From positions 930,001-994,000 of the forward strand of contig JAWMQQ010000001.1 of assembly GCA_033283385.1 (NCBI GenBank): a stretch of DNA of 64,000 nucleotides. Reading direction: 5' to 3'. Made by a program: the position numbers and the translations under genes. The notes beneath the pieces are model-generated. The model was not told where the DNA came from and searched no databases. It was given only the letters and a program-made list of their open reading frames with translations. Source of the stretch: Mangrovimicrobium sp033283385. Its GTDB lineage: Bacteria > Pseudomonadota > Gammaproteobacteria > Pseudomonadales > Halieaceae. This document shows positions 1 to 8,467 of the stretch, piece after piece (position 1 is the stretch's first letter; every line of letters begins with the position of its first letter).

Positions 1-762
1 ATCTACGGCCACGTCGCCAAGGTGATTCCCGCCAACTGGAAGCTGACCATGGAGGCCTTCATGGAGGCCTACCACGTGATCGAGACCCACCCGCAGGTGG
101 CCGTCTCCAACGCCGACGCCAACTCCCAGTACGACACCTACGGCGAGCACGTGAACCGCTTCATTTCCTCGCTGGGCGTACTCAGCCCGCACCTGCGCGG
201 CCAGTACACCGAGCAGGATGTCCTCGACCAGTTCACGGTGGGCGACAGCTCCTTCCTGGGCGGCGCGGATCGCAAGCTGAAAGAGGGCGAGACCGCGCGC
301 CAGCGCATGGCCGACATGATGCGCGAGATGTTCGAGAGTGCGACCAACAGCGACCTGAGCGGCGTGTCCGACGCGGAACTGCTGGACTGCTTCTCCTACA
401 CCGTGTTCCCCAACACCTTCCTGTTCGCCGGCATTTCGCTGCCCATGGTGTACCGCTTCCGCCCGGTGGCGGACGATCACCGCAAGTGCCTGTACGAAGT
501 GTTCTTCCTGCGCCCGGTACCCAAGGACGGCAACCGTCCGGAGCCGGCGGAGTGCGTCATGCTCGAGGAGCACCAGTCGTTCAAGGAAGCCGAGGGCATG
601 GACCCGGGCTTCGGCGAAATTCTCGACCAGGACACGGAAAACCTGCTGCTGCAACAGCAGGGCCTGGAAGCCAGCGCCAAACCCGGCATCACCCTGGGCA
701 ACTACCAGGAGATCCGCGTGCGCCACTTCGAGCAGACCGTCGACAAGTACGTGGCCGGTTAA
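1..762 (+). CDS. Rieske non-heme iron oxygenase alpha subunit, C-terminal part (5' end outside window)
   Basis: The frame is open from base 1, so only the last 253 residues are present; the N-terminal Rieske domain lies upstream. The visible part opens with NWKLTMEAFMEAYHVIETHP, the signature of the ring-hydroxylating oxygenase catalytic domain. His25 and His30 (window numbering) are the expected mononuclear iron ligands and the third, acidic ligand should lie near SDAELLDC. Family members use a 2Fe-2S cluster and mononuclear Fe(II) to hydroxylate aromatic or other unactivated carbons. A Rieske ferredoxin gene follows at 980, a likely electron donor. The substrate cannot be read from sequence; the acyl-CoA genes downstream suggest a catabolic role. 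Confidence 0.9.
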   Translation: MYGHVAKVIPANWKLTMEAFMEAYHVIETHPQVAVSNADANSQYDTYGEHVNRFISSLGVLSPHLRGQYTEQDVLDQFTVGDSSFLGGADRKLKEGETARQRMADMMREMFESATNSDLSGVSDAELLDCFSYTVFPNTFLFAGISLPMVYRFRPVADDHRKCLYEVFFLRPVPKDGNRPEPAECVMLEEHQSFKEAEGMDPGFGEILDQDTENLLLQQQGLEASAKPGITLGNYQEIRVRHFEQTVDKYVAG

Positions 763-776
763 ACCCCGGGCCAGCT

Positions 777-859
777 CGCCGCGAGTGCATCGCGGCGCCT
801 GCGAACACCGCCGGCAACTCCAGCCCGCCAGTAGATCGACAGCGGGCTGGAGTTGCCGG
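777..859. other. Double hairpin between oxygenase and ferredoxin genes
   Basis: Two consecutive inverted repeats fill the gap after the oxygenase stop codon. The first has 8-bp arms at 777-784 and 790-797. The second has perfect 18-bp arms at 811-828 and 842-859 around a 13-nt loop. No T-run follows, so this is not a classical intrinsic terminator. It could stabilise the 3' end of the oxygenase mRNA, attenuate read-through into the ferredoxin gene, or be a repeat element. Confidence 0.7.
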
Positions 860-979
860 TCTCCGTTAAACCCCACGCCGGCAAGGCGCCATTCACCCGG
901 TTGAATGCAACTGTGCCGGACTTTATTCCCACCGCCGATGGTGGTTGAATACGCCCTGCAAAAATCGAAGGTACCTGTC

Positions 980-1291
980 TTGTCCAGTGAATTTACCCAG
1001 TTCTGCCTCGCCTCCGAGGTGCCAGTAGGCGAAAAAAAGGCCCTCAAGGTCAACGACACCTGGGTGATGGTCTGCAATACGCGAGAGGGGCTTTTCGCGG
1101 TATCGGCCATTTGCTCCCACCAGGCGAAGCCGCTGTTCAACGGCCGCGTGCGCAACTGCAAGGTCACCTGCCCGGTACACGGCGCCCGCTTCGACCTGAA
1201 GACCGGCGCACCGCTGGACCTGCCGGCCACCTCGCCGATCGCCACCTACGAGGTGCGCGTGATGGGCGACTGGATCGAAGTGCTTTTGTAG
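980..1291 (+). CDS. Rieske [2Fe-2S] ferredoxin
   Basis: Small 103-residue Rieske protein. Both cluster-binding boxes are present: Cys45-x-His47 (CSH) and Cys64-x2-His67 (CPVH). The length matches stand-alone Rieske ferredoxins of oxygenase systems (about 100-110 residues). I chose TTG 980 because GAAGG sits 7-8 nt upstream and the Rieske fold begins directly after it. In-frame ATGs at 905 and 938 would add residues of low-complexity character. The likely role is electron transfer from a reductase, not in this window, to the oxygenase encoded just upstream. The start codon is the uncertain part; the family is clear. Confidence 0.85.
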   Translation: MSSEFTQFCLASEVPVGEKKALKVNDTWVMVCNTREGLFAVSAICSHQAKPLFNGRVRNCKVTCPVHGARFDLKTGAPLDLPATSPIATYEVRVMGDWIEVLL

Positions 1292-1403
1292 AGAGCGCAG
1301 CTGTAGGCCTGCCCCGGCAGGCATGATCAACGCTGCGGGAGCAAGCCGCGGCACGCCGGCGCGGCGCGCCGGTCCACGTTCAACCAATAACGAAGGGGTT
1401 CTG

Positions 1404-2597
1404 ATGAGTCCAGAGCACAACACCGAGTCGCTGCGCGCCGAAGTGCGCGGCTGGCTGGCGGACAACATCCCCGCCGGCTGGCGCGAGGCGATGACCGGCG
1501 TGGAGCAGGAGGCTTTCGTGGCGCTGCAGCGCGACTGGTTCGCCAAGCTGGTCAGCGCAGGTTACGCCACCCCCCACTGGCCCGAGGGCTGGCCCGGCGG
1601 CGGCCGCTCGCTGGCGGAGCAGAAGGTCATCTACGAGGAAGTCGCCCGCGCGGACGCGCCGCGGCTGATCATGTTCTTCGTCTCGCTGTACCACGCCGCC
1701 TGCACCCTGTTCGAGTGCGGCAGCAAGGAGCAGCAGGACAAATACCTGCCGGGCATCCTGGAAGGGCAGGTGTGGTGCCAGGGCTTCTCGGAGCCCAACG
1801 CCGGCTCCGACCTCGCCTCGCTGAAAACCCGCGCCGAGCGGGTCGGCGACCGCTACGTGATCAACGGCCAGAAGACCTGGTCGACCATGGCCCAGTACGC
1901 GGACAAGTGCCTGCTGCTGGCGCGCACCGACAAGTCCGGCGTACCGCAGGCGGGCATCACCTACCTGCTGCTGGACATGAAAGCCAAGGGCGTGACCGTG
2001 CGCCCGATCGACCAGATCACCCACGACGACGAGTTCTGCGAGGTGTTCTTCGACGACGTCGAAGTACCGGTAGAAGACCGCGTGGGCGAAGAGGGCGCCG
2101 GCTGGGCGGTGGCGCAGACCACCCTGGCCTCCGAGCGAGGCCTCACCCTGGTGGAGCTGAGCCAGCGCATGCGCTACAGCCTGCCGATGATCGCGCAGGC
2201 GATGCGCGAAAACGGCAAACTTGACGACGCCACCCGCCGCGACCTCGGCCGCGTGATGGTGCAGGTCGATGCCGCCTGCGCGGTGGCAGACCGCTACCTG
2301 GTCAAGCGCATCTCCGGGCAGGAACAGCCCGGCGACGCCTCCATCGTCAAACTCTACTACTCGCGCACCCTGCGCGAGTTCACCCGCCTGGGCAAGCGCG
2401 TCGCCGGACTCGGCGCGCAGTACGACCGCAGCTTCATGCGCGGCGCCACCCAGGAGACCGGCAACTGGCTGGTGGACTTCATGAACTCCTACAACTGGTC
2501 GATCGCCGGCGGCAGTGACGAAGTGCAGCGCAACATTCTCGCCGAGCGCATGCTGGGCATGCCGCGCGAGCCGAAGACCTGGAAGTGGGAGGGATAA
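1404..2597 (+). CDS. Acyl-CoA dehydrogenase, long subunit of a heteromeric pair
   Basis: A 397-residue acyl-CoA dehydrogenase (N-terminal helical, middle beta, C-terminal helical domains) that uses FAD to make an alpha,beta-unsaturated acyl-CoA. Seen: GFSEPNAGSDLASL for FAD/substrate binding and C-terminal GGSDEVQRNILAERMLG. The MCAD-type catalytic Glu before the Gly of that motif is replaced by Gly. A Glu at residue 244 (SERG) is conserved in all three long subunits of this window and may be the base, as proposed for sterol-type ChsE enzymes. ATG 1404 has AAGGGG upstream. The short-subunit gene starts 5 nt after the stop, so an alpha2beta2 enzyme is likely. Confidence 0.9.
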   Translation: MSPEHNTESLRAEVRGWLADNIPAGWREAMTGVEQEAFVALQRDWFAKLVSAGYATPHWPEGWPGGGRSLAEQKVIYEEVARADAPRLIMFFVSLYHAACTLFECGSKEQQDKYLPGILEGQVWCQGFSEPNAGSDLASLKTRAERVGDRYVINGQKTWSTMAQYADKCLLLARTDKSGVPQAGITYLLLDMKAKGVTVRPIDQITHDDEFCEVFFDDVEVPVEDRVGEEGAGWAVAQTTLASERGLTLVELSQRMRYSLPMIAQAMRENGKLDDATRRDLGRVMVQVDAACAVADRYLVKRISGQEQPGDASIVKLYYSRTLREFTRLGKRVAGLGAQYDRSFMRGATQETGNWLVDFMNSYNWSIAGGSDEVQRNILAERMLGMPREPKTWKWEG

Positions 2598-2602
2598 GCG
2601 CG

Positions 2603-3643
2603 ATGGATACCGAAGTGAACGAAATGCGCGAATCCGCCCGCCAGGTGATGGACGGCAGCGGCATCGCCGCCGCCGAGGACGCCAGCTGGACGCAGATCGC
2701 CGAGCTGGGCTGGCTGATGGTCACCGTGCCCGAGGAACTGGGCGGGCTGGGCATGGGCGTGGAAGCCGCCTGCGCGCTGCAAATCGAAATGGGCCGCGGT
2801 CTCGCCACCGTGCCATACCTGCCGGCCATGCTCGCCATCGAGGCGCTGTGCGGCAGCGAACACCCGGAGCGGGACGACTGGCTGGAGCAGCTGATGAGCG
2901 GTGCCAGCCTGTTCAGCGCGTCACTGGCGGATTCCACCCTGCGAATCGTGCGCAGCGGCGACGCCCTCGAAGTCAGCGGCCTGCTGGAAGCCGTGCCCTC
3001 GGCGGACCGCGCCAGCCATGTACTGGCCATCGGCGCGGACGGCGATAGCGTGGCGCTGGTGTCGCTGGAAGACGCCCACAGCTCCCATATCGCCACCTGG
3101 GACGTGACCCGCCGCCTGTTCGATGTGAAGTTCAACGCGGTAAAGGTGGATGCCTCCGCCCTGGTCGCCAGCGGCGAGGCCGCGAGAAACCTGATTGCCC
3201 GCCTGGCCGTGTTCCGCGACCTCTCGCTGGCCGCGGACGCGGTCGGCGGCGCCGCGGCGCTGTTCGAGATGACCGTGGAATACCTGCTGACCCGCCAGCA
3301 GTACGGCCGGCCGCTGGCGCTGTTCCAGGCGCTCAAGCACCGCTGCGCGGACCTCAAGGTCAAGACCGAGGCCGCCGAGGCGCTGCTGCTCGCCAACCTG
3401 TCTGCACTGGCAGGCGCAAACGGGAACGCTGCCGCGCTGGGGAAGGCCGCCAAGGAGCTGGCCTGTTCCACCTATGCCTTCGTCGCCGAGGAGGCGCTGC
3501 AGCTGCACGGTGGTATCGGCATGACCGAGGAGCACGTGTGCCACCTGTTCCTCAAGCGCGCGATGCTGGACGAACACCTGGGCGCGGACTGCGACAGCTA
3601 TGCGCTGGACCTGGCGGCCGGCCTGCTGGACGCCACGGCCTGA
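2603..3643 (+). CDS. Acyl-CoA dehydrogenase, short subunit
   Basis: A 346-residue acyl-CoA dehydrogenase-like protein. It keeps the C-terminal helical region (QYGRPLALFQALKHRCADLK; LQLHGGIGMTEEH) but ends soon after, lacking the EGT/QR tail of full-length enzymes. That short form is typical of the second chain in heteromeric sterol-type dehydrogenases, where FAD sites form between unlike subunits. ATG 2603 is preceded by a purine-rich GGGAGGGATAAG that overlaps the end of the upstream gene, indicating translational coupling. It probably works with the 1404-2597 product on a branched or cyclic acyl-CoA. Confidence 0.87.
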   Translation: MDTEVNEMRESARQVMDGSGIAAAEDASWTQIAELGWLMVTVPEELGGLGMGVEAACALQIEMGRGLATVPYLPAMLAIEALCGSEHPERDDWLEQLMSGASLFSASLADSTLRIVRSGDALEVSGLLEAVPSADRASHVLAIGADGDSVALVSLEDAHSSHIATWDVTRRLFDVKFNAVKVDASALVASGEAARNLIARLAVFRDLSLAADAVGGAAALFEMTVEYLLTRQQYGRPLALFQALKHRCADLKVKTEAAEALLLANLSALAGANGNAAALGKAAKELACSTYAFVAEEALQLHGGIGMTEEHVCHLFLKRAMLDEHLGADCDSYALDLAAGLLDATA

Positions 3644-3686
3644 GCGGGCTGGCGCGTGGTGTATACTTTGCCGCGCATTTTTTACC

Positions 3687-3709
3687 GGTGACCGCCCCGC
3701 GCGGTCACC
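3687..3709 (+). promoter_or_regulatory. Hairpin upstream of the AcuI-like gene
   Basis: Perfect 9-bp stem (GGTGACCGC at 3687-3695 and GCGGTCACC at 3701-3709) with a 5-nt loop, followed by CCATTTTCTT. A TATACT hexamer at 3662-3667 lies just upstream and could be a -10 element, but no convincing -35 is visible. The hairpin may be a weak terminator after the dehydrogenase pair or a 5'-leader structure for the next gene. Confidence 0.4.
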
Positions 3710-3744
3710 CCATTTTCTTCAACGATCAAGAACGGTAGGTGCTT

Positions 3745-4728
3745 ATGTTTTCCGGAATTCTCATCAGCAAGGACGAAGACGTCCAGAGTGTGGCAGTAGC
3801 AGAGCTGGACGAGTCCCAGCTTCCCGAGGGTGACGTCACCATCGACGTCGAGTACTCGACGCTGAACTACAAGGACGGCCTGGCGATTACCGGAAGCTCT
3901 CCCGTCGTTCGCAAGTTCCCCATGGTGCCGGGCATCGACCTGGCCGGCACGGTGAGCGCAAGCGACAGCGCCGACTGGAAAGTGGGCGACAAGGTCGTGC
4001 TCAACGGCTGGGGCGTGGGTGAAACCCACTGGGGCGGCCTGGCGCAGAAAGCCCGCCTGAACGGCCAGTGGCTGGTGCCGCTGCCCGCCGCATTTACCGC
4101 CAAACAAGCCATGGCCATCGGCACCGCCGGCTACACCGCCGCGCTGTGCGTGGAAGCGCTGGTCAACTACGGCGTGACCCCGGACCAGGGCGAAGTGCTG
4201 GTCACCGGCGCCACCGGCGGCGTGGGCAGCTTTGCGGTCAGCCTGCTGAAGGCCGCCGGTTTCTCCGTGGCAGCCGCCACCGGCAAAGCCTCCGAGGCCG
4301 ATTACCTGAAGGGCCTGGGCGCCGAGACCATCATCGACCGCGCCGAGCTTTCCGAGAAGGGCAAGCCCCTGCAGAAAGAGCGCTGGGCCGGTGTGGTCGA
4401 TTCCGTCGGCAGCTTCACCCTGGCCAACGCCTGCGCGCAGACCAAATACCGCGGCGCCGTCGCCGCCTGCGGCCTGGCCCAGGGCGCGGACTTCCCGGCC
4501 ACCGTCATGCCGTTCATCCTGCGCGGCGTCGCCCTGCTGGGTATCGACAGCGTAATGGCACCGCGCGAGCCGCGCATGGCCGCCTGGGCCCGCCTGGCGA
4601 AAGACCTGGACGTGGCCGCGCTGGACGTGATCGCCCACGAGATCAGCCTCTCCGACGCCATCGGCGCCGCCTCCGACCTGTTGGCCGGCAAGGTGCGCGG
4701 TCGTATCGTCGTCGACGTCAACAAGTAA
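3745..4728 (+). CDS. AcuI/YhdH-type zinc-independent alcohol dehydrogenase-like acyl-CoA reductase
   Basis: A 327-residue medium-chain reductase of the YhdH/AcuI group; the N-terminus has the diagnostic STLNYKDGLAITG and FPMVPGIDLAG, followed by the nucleotide-binding GATGGVGSFAVSLLKAAG. Characterised members reduce acryloyl-CoA to propionyl-CoA with NADPH; length matches (about 325). The likely role is clearing reactive enoyl-CoA or acrylyl-CoA intermediates. ATG 3745 is spaced 6 nt from an AGG; a GTG at 3739 is an alternative. The CoA ligase gene begins 4 nt after the stop, so the two are co-transcribed. Confidence 0.85.
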   Translation: MFSGILISKDEDVQSVAVAELDESQLPEGDVTIDVEYSTLNYKDGLAITGSSPVVRKFPMVPGIDLAGTVSASDSADWKVGDKVVLNGWGVGETHWGGLAQKARLNGQWLVPLPAAFTAKQAMAIGTAGYTAALCVEALVNYGVTPDQGEVLVTGATGGVGSFAVSLLKAAGFSVAAATGKASEADYLKGLGAETIIDRAELSEKGKPLQKERWAGVVDSVGSFTLANACAQTKYRGAVAACGLAQGADFPATVMPFILRGVALLGIDSVMAPREPRMAAWARLAKDLDVAALDVIAHEISLSDAIGAASDLLAGKVRGRIVVDVNK

Positions 4729-4732
4729 CAAC

Positions 4733-6487
4733 ATGCAGGCGGCAATCGAACCGGGGAAACCGGCGCATGCAATGGTGAAGGGGGAACTGTCCATCGCCCA
4801 CGGCATTCCGCTTGCGGACGAGCCGGGGCAGGGCGCCCACACCATTCCGGGATTCTTGCGCGAGGTGGTGGGGCGCTACGGCAGCAGCGAAGCGCTGGTC
4901 ATGCACGGCCCGGACGGCGTGGTGCGCTGGAGCTACGACGAACTGTGGCAGCGCTCTGTGGATATCGCCAGGGCGCTGATCGCGGCCGGCGTCGGCAAGG
5001 ACAGCCGTGTCGGCATCCTGATGACCAACCGGCCGGAGTTCATCGCCGGCCTGTTCGGCGCCTCGCTGGCCGGCGGCGTCGCCGTCGCCCTGAGTACGTT
5101 TTCTACCGGACCGGAGCTGGAGTACCTGCTCTCGGTGTCCGACGTCTCCGTGCTGCTGTTCGAGGACAAGGTCCTGAAGAAGGACTTCGCCGGGATGCTG
5201 CTGGATCTGGAGCCCGCCCTGCGCGATGCCGCGCCGGGCACCCTGTTCTCGCAGAAGTTTCCCTTCCTGCGCCGCCTGGTGCGTCTGGAGGGTGTGACCC
5301 AGCCCGCCAGCGAGCGCGGCGAGTCCACCCCGGGGGCCGCCTTCGAGACGCTGGACGAGTTCCTCGCCGGTGGCGCGCACGTGCCCACCAGCGTGGTGGA
5401 GGCGCGCGCCGACACGGTGAAGCCCTCGGACACCGGCGGCCTGTTTTTCTCCTCCGGCAGCACCAGCCTGCCCAAGGGTATTTTGCACTCCCAGCGCGCC
5501 TTCACCATCCAGTGGTGGCGCTGGCCGCGCATCTGCCACATCGGCGAGCCGGCACGCGCCTGGACAGGCAACGGCTTCTTCTGGTCCGGCAACATCTCGA
5601 TCATCCTTGGCAGTGCCTTCGGCACCGGCGGCGCCATCGTGCTGCAGCCGCTGTTCGAGGCCGAGGCCGCGCTGGAGATGATCCAGTCGGAGCGGGTCAG
5701 CATGGCCAACGGCCGCCCGCACCAGTGGGCGCGGCTGCAGTCCGCCAAGAACTGGGAAAGCGCCGACCTCAGCAGCCTGAAGTACATCTTCAACGGCGAC
5801 CTGATCAAGCAGCACCCCACGGTCGACTGCAACTGGACGGAGCCGAACTCCTTCGGCACCACCGAGACCATGACCATCCTCTCCACCTTCGATATCGACC
5901 TGAAGCGCGAGGATTACCCGGGCAGCTTCGGCCAGCCCCTGCCGGGCAACGTGCTCAAGATCATCGATCCGCAGACCCGCGAGGTGATGCCGGTGGGTGA
6001 GCGCGGCGAGCTGTGCATCAAGGGCCCGACGCTGATGATGGGCTATGTCGGCAAGTCCGCCGAGGAGACCCTGGACGACGAGGGTTACTTCTGTACCGGC
6101 GACGGCGCCTACATCGACGCCGAGGGGCACCTGTACTGGGAAGGCCGGCTCAACGACATCATCAAGACCGGCGGCGCCAACGTCTCGCCCAAGGAAGTGG
6201 ACACCACGATCTCCCTGTACCCGGGGGTGAAGCGTTCGCAGACCGTGGGCGTGCCGCACGACACATTGTCAGAGATGGTGGTTTCCTGCATCGTGCCCAT
6301 CGAGGGCGCGGAGCTGGATTCGGGCGAGATCATCGCCTGGCTCAAGCAGCAACTGGCCAGCTTCAAGGTGCCGCGCGAGGTATTGCTGTTTACCGAGGAA
6401 GAGTTCCCGCTGACCGGCAACGAGAAGGTGAAAGCCTCCGACGTGAAGCAGATGGCCTGCAAGCGCCTGGGGATCGAGACCGCCTGA
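4733..6487 (+). CDS. AMP-forming acyl-CoA synthetase
   Basis: A 584-residue ANL-superfamily ligase. The phosphate-binding motif is SSGSTSLPKGI, followed by the adenine/Thr region FGTTETMTI, the hinge motif YWEGRLNDIIKTGGANVSPKEV and the catalytic Lys region LTGNEKVKAS near the C-terminus. The enzyme should activate a carboxylic acid to its CoA thioester through an acyl-adenylate. Placement with an acyl-CoA dehydrogenase pair and a reductase points to a beta-oxidation-like pathway. A later ATG at 4772 is possible; the first ATG is used because it is nearly coupled to the previous stop. Confidence 0.88.
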   Translation: MQAAIEPGKPAHAMVKGELSIAHGIPLADEPGQGAHTIPGFLREVVGRYGSSEALVMHGPDGVVRWSYDELWQRSVDIARALIAAGVGKDSRVGILMTNRPEFIAGLFGASLAGGVAVALSTFSTGPELEYLLSVSDVSVLLFEDKVLKKDFAGMLLDLEPALRDAAPGTLFSQKFPFLRRLVRLEGVTQPASERGESTPGAAFETLDEFLAGGAHVPTSVVEARADTVKPSDTGGLFFSSGSTSLPKGILHSQRAFTIQWWRWPRICHIGEPARAWTGNGFFWSGNISIILGSAFGTGGAIVLQPLFEAEAALEMIQSERVSMANGRPHQWARLQSAKNWESADLSSLKYIFNGDLIKQHPTVDCNWTEPNSFGTTETMTILSTFDIDLKREDYPGSFGQPLPGNVLKIIDPQTREVMPVGERGELCIKGPTLMMGYVGKSAEETLDDEGYFCTGDGAYIDAEGHLYWEGRLNDIIKTGGANVSPKEVDTTISLYPGVKRSQTVGVPHDTLSEMVVSCIVPIEGAELDSGEIIAWLKQQLASFKVPREVLLFTEEEFPLTGNEKVKASDVKQMACKRLGIETA

Positions 6488-6536
6488 CGGCTCCGCCGGG
6501 GCGGGCGCGGGGCAGGTCCGCCTGCGTTGGCGCCCC

Positions 6537-7289
6537 TCAGGCGGCTGCGGTCAGTGAGACATCCGGCCGGCCGCGGCCGCGCGAAAGCTTGCGCGCCGCG
6601 CCCAGTACCAGGGCCCCGGCCCAGTCGAAGCGGTCCGGCCCGACGCGGTCGCGGGGCGCGGAGAGCACCACGGCGGCCACCGGCATGCCGTTGCTCTCGA
6701 TGACCGGCGCGGCGATATTCGTGGACCCGGAATACACATCACCCGCGCTCACCGCGTAGCCGCGTTGCAGGGTTTCGCCGAGCTTGCTGCGCAGTTCGAC
6801 ATCCACCGGGGCGCCCAGCAATTCGGCCTGCTGCTCCGGGTTCAGGTAGGGCAGGATGGCGCGGCCGGTGGCGCTGTTGGCTACCGGCACTTCCATGCCC
6901 ACGTAGGGCACGGTGCGCAGTAGTTGGGGGCTTTCCAGCACATCCATGATCACGAAGCGCCGGCGATCCGGAATGCTCAGCAGGATCGACTCGCCGCTCT
7001 CGGCGTGCAGCGCCTCGAGGATGGGGCGGGCGCGCTGCACGAGATCGTTGCTCATGTGCGCGCTGTAGGTGAGGGTGAGCATGTGCGCGGTGAGTTCCCA
7101 GCGCGTTGGCCGGGTGTCGCTGGCGCGAATCCAGCCATCGTCAGCGAGGGTCATGATGGCCCGCTGCACGGCGCTCTTGTCGTCTTCCAGGCGCCGCGCC
7201 AGTTCGGTGACGCCGATGGGTTGGTAGTGGGCGATACCTTCCAGCACCGCCAGCACGCGCGATGCGCTTCGACTACGCTTGACCGGCAT
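6537..7289 (-). CDS. IclR-family transcriptional regulator
   Basis: 250 residues. The N-terminal winged helix-turn-helix (SASRVLAVLEGIAHYQPIGV, then ELARRLEDDKSAVQRAIMTL) is followed by the GAF-like IclR effector domain (VPYVGMEVPVANSATGRAIL; GYAVSAGDVYSGSTNIAAPV). The ATG has GAGG upstream. IclR proteins are typically repressors or activators that sense a small catabolic ligand. It is transcribed toward the CoA-ligase gene and divergently from the TauD-type dioxygenase, so it probably controls the dioxygenase, the 1-6487 genes, or both. The ligand is unknown. Confidence 0.93.
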   Translation of the reverse strand: MPVKRSRSASRVLAVLEGIAHYQPIGVTELARRLEDDKSAVQRAIMTLADDGWIRASDTRPTRWELTAHMLTLTYSAHMSNDLVQRARPILEALHAESGESILLSIPDRRRFVIMDVLESPQLLRTVPYVGMEVPVANSATGRAILPYLNPEQQAELLGAPVDVELRSKLGETLQRGYAVSAGDVYSGSTNIAAPVIESNGMPVAAVVLSAPRDRVGPDRFDWAGALVLGAARKLSRGRGRPDVSLTAAA

Positions 7290-7425
7290 GGGAACCTCGA
7301 TTTAACATTATGTCACTAAACGATATATCAGGTTGCCTGGTAACACAAGCCAGTAAACTCGAAATTAGCAACACAACCCCTCGCAGCAATCTCCCCGCTG
7401 TGGGTTCCGGGAGGAGAAATACCCC
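7290..7425. promoter_or_regulatory. Divergent regulatory region, IclR / TauD-type dioxygenase
   Basis: 136-bp divergent spacer, AT-richer than its flanks. An imperfect dyad beginning TTTAACATTA and ending in TAAA spans 7301-7320, and GATATATC is a palindrome directly after it. CTGG...CCAG further on is another possible half-site pair. One of these is a candidate operator for the adjacent IclR protein. I cannot place a convincing -35/-10 pair. The dioxygenase has a strong GGGAGGAG ribosome-binding site around 7410. Confidence 0.4.
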
Positions 7426-8385
7426 ATGAGTGATATCAGCGTTAAACCCCTGCAGGACGACCTTCCCTTTGGCGTGCGCGTTACCGGCGTCTGCCGCGGC
7501 AACGTCACCGACCCCGCGGTCGTCGCCCAGCTCAACCGCCTGTTTGAAGAGAAAGGCATGATCATCTTCGAGGACATGGAAGAGTCCCCCGAAATGCACG
7601 TGGCACTGAGCAACGTCTTCGGGCCGCTCAAGGACCACCCGGTGAAATCCGTCGACCGCGTCGACCAGGGCCTGATGCCCGGCGTGATCGACATGAACCA
7701 CAACCCGGAAACCTGCGGCATCGCCGAGGTGGAAGGCAAGCAGCTGTCATCGTGGCTGCCCTGGCACTTCGACCACGCCTACAACAACGAACTGAACCGC
7801 GCCGGTGTGCTGCGCGCGATCGACATCGCCCCCGAGGGCGGCCAGACCGGCTTCGCCGACGGCATCCAGATCTACAACGACATGTCGCCCGAAGTGCGCG
7901 ACAAGCTGGTCGATGAGATGGTGATCTACACCCTGGACCTGGTCTACGACCACATGCGCTTCGGCAAGCCCGAGGGCCTGCGCGACGTGCGCCTGGACAT
8001 CAAGATGCCGGCCACCCTGGAAATCGCCAAGACCCTGCCGCGCGCCCTGCACCCGGCGGTGTGGACCCGCGACAGCGGCGAGAAAGTCTTCCACCTGTCA
8101 CCGTGGATGGCGGTGGGCCTCTCCGGCCGTGAAAACCCAGAGGGCGACGAACTGCTGGAAGCCGCCTGCCAGGAGCTGTACCGGGTGATCAAGCCCTACT
8201 ACCACACCTGGAAGCACACCGACATGCTGATCTGGGACAACTGGCGCATGCTGCACCGGGTGACCGGTTGTGAGCCGACCATGCAGCGCCGCATGCAGCG
8301 CACCACGATCAAGGGGGATTACGGCCTGGGCCGCTTCGAGAACGATGCGGTCGGGGACAAGATCCTGGAGGATACGATGGTTTGA
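7426..8385 (+). CDS. TauD/TfdA-family Fe(II)/2-oxoglutarate-dependent dioxygenase
   Basis: A 319-residue double-stranded beta-helix dioxygenase. The iron triad is visible: His114-x-Asp116 in WHFDHAY and His277 in MLHRVTG; the 2-oxoglutarate-binding Arg lies in RRMQRTTIKG about 15 residues on. Members hydroxylate substrates such as taurine, phenoxyacetates or alkyl sulfates. The substrate here is not predictable; the neighbouring IclR gene and acyl-CoA pathway suggest a catabolic hydroxylation or dealkylation. A hairpin terminator follows, so the gene is probably monocistronic. Confidence 0.9.
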   Translation: MSDISVKPLQDDLPFGVRVTGVCRGNVTDPAVVAQLNRLFEEKGMIIFEDMEESPEMHVALSNVFGPLKDHPVKSVDRVDQGLMPGVIDMNHNPETCGIAEVEGKQLSSWLPWHFDHAYNNELNRAGVLRAIDIAPEGGQTGFADGIQIYNDMSPEVRDKLVDEMVIYTLDLVYDHMRFGKPEGLRDVRLDIKMPATLEIAKTLPRALHPAVWTRDSGEKVFHLSPWMAVGLSGRENPEGDELLEAACQELYRVIKPYYHTWKHTDMLIWDNWRMLHRVTGCEPTMQRRMQRTTIKGDYGLGRFENDAVGDKILEDTMV

Positions 8386-8409
8386 TGCTTTAGCATCAGG
8401 CCTTCGTGG

Positions 8410-8441
8410 AAAAGCCGCTTCCGCCAGGGGGCGGCTTTTTT
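8410..8441 (+). terminator. Rho-independent terminator
   Basis: An AAAGCCGC / GCGGCTTT stem (8411-8418 and 8431-8438) followed by T-run TTTTTT. It lies just after the dioxygenase stop and just before the convergent RDD gene end. The A-run on its left side means it could also work for the minus-strand gene. Confidence 0.85.
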
Positions 8442-8467
8442 GTTGGTGTGGTCGACGCGTTGGGCTT

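Noticed and set aside
905..979. ATG 905 as start of the Rieske ferredoxin
   Set aside because: No ribosome site, and the extra 25 residues are outside the usual ferredoxin length; TTG 980 has GAAGG at proper spacing.
1303..1340. GTAGG followed by a GCCTGCC/GGCAGGC hairpin, resembling a third REP copy
   Set aside because: Too short and diverged from the two clear copies at 17319 and 22215, and it lacks the paired arm and the GCCTGATCGG core.
3644..3744. Full promoter for the AcuI-like gene
   Set aside because: TATACT could be a -10, but no -35 at 16-18 bp can be found, so only the hairpin was annotated.
4718..6259. 513-codon minus-strand open frame opposite the CoA ligase
   Set aside because: A GC-driven shadow: no domain, His/Gly/Ala-rich, no ribosome site, while the plus strand encodes a complete ANL ligase.
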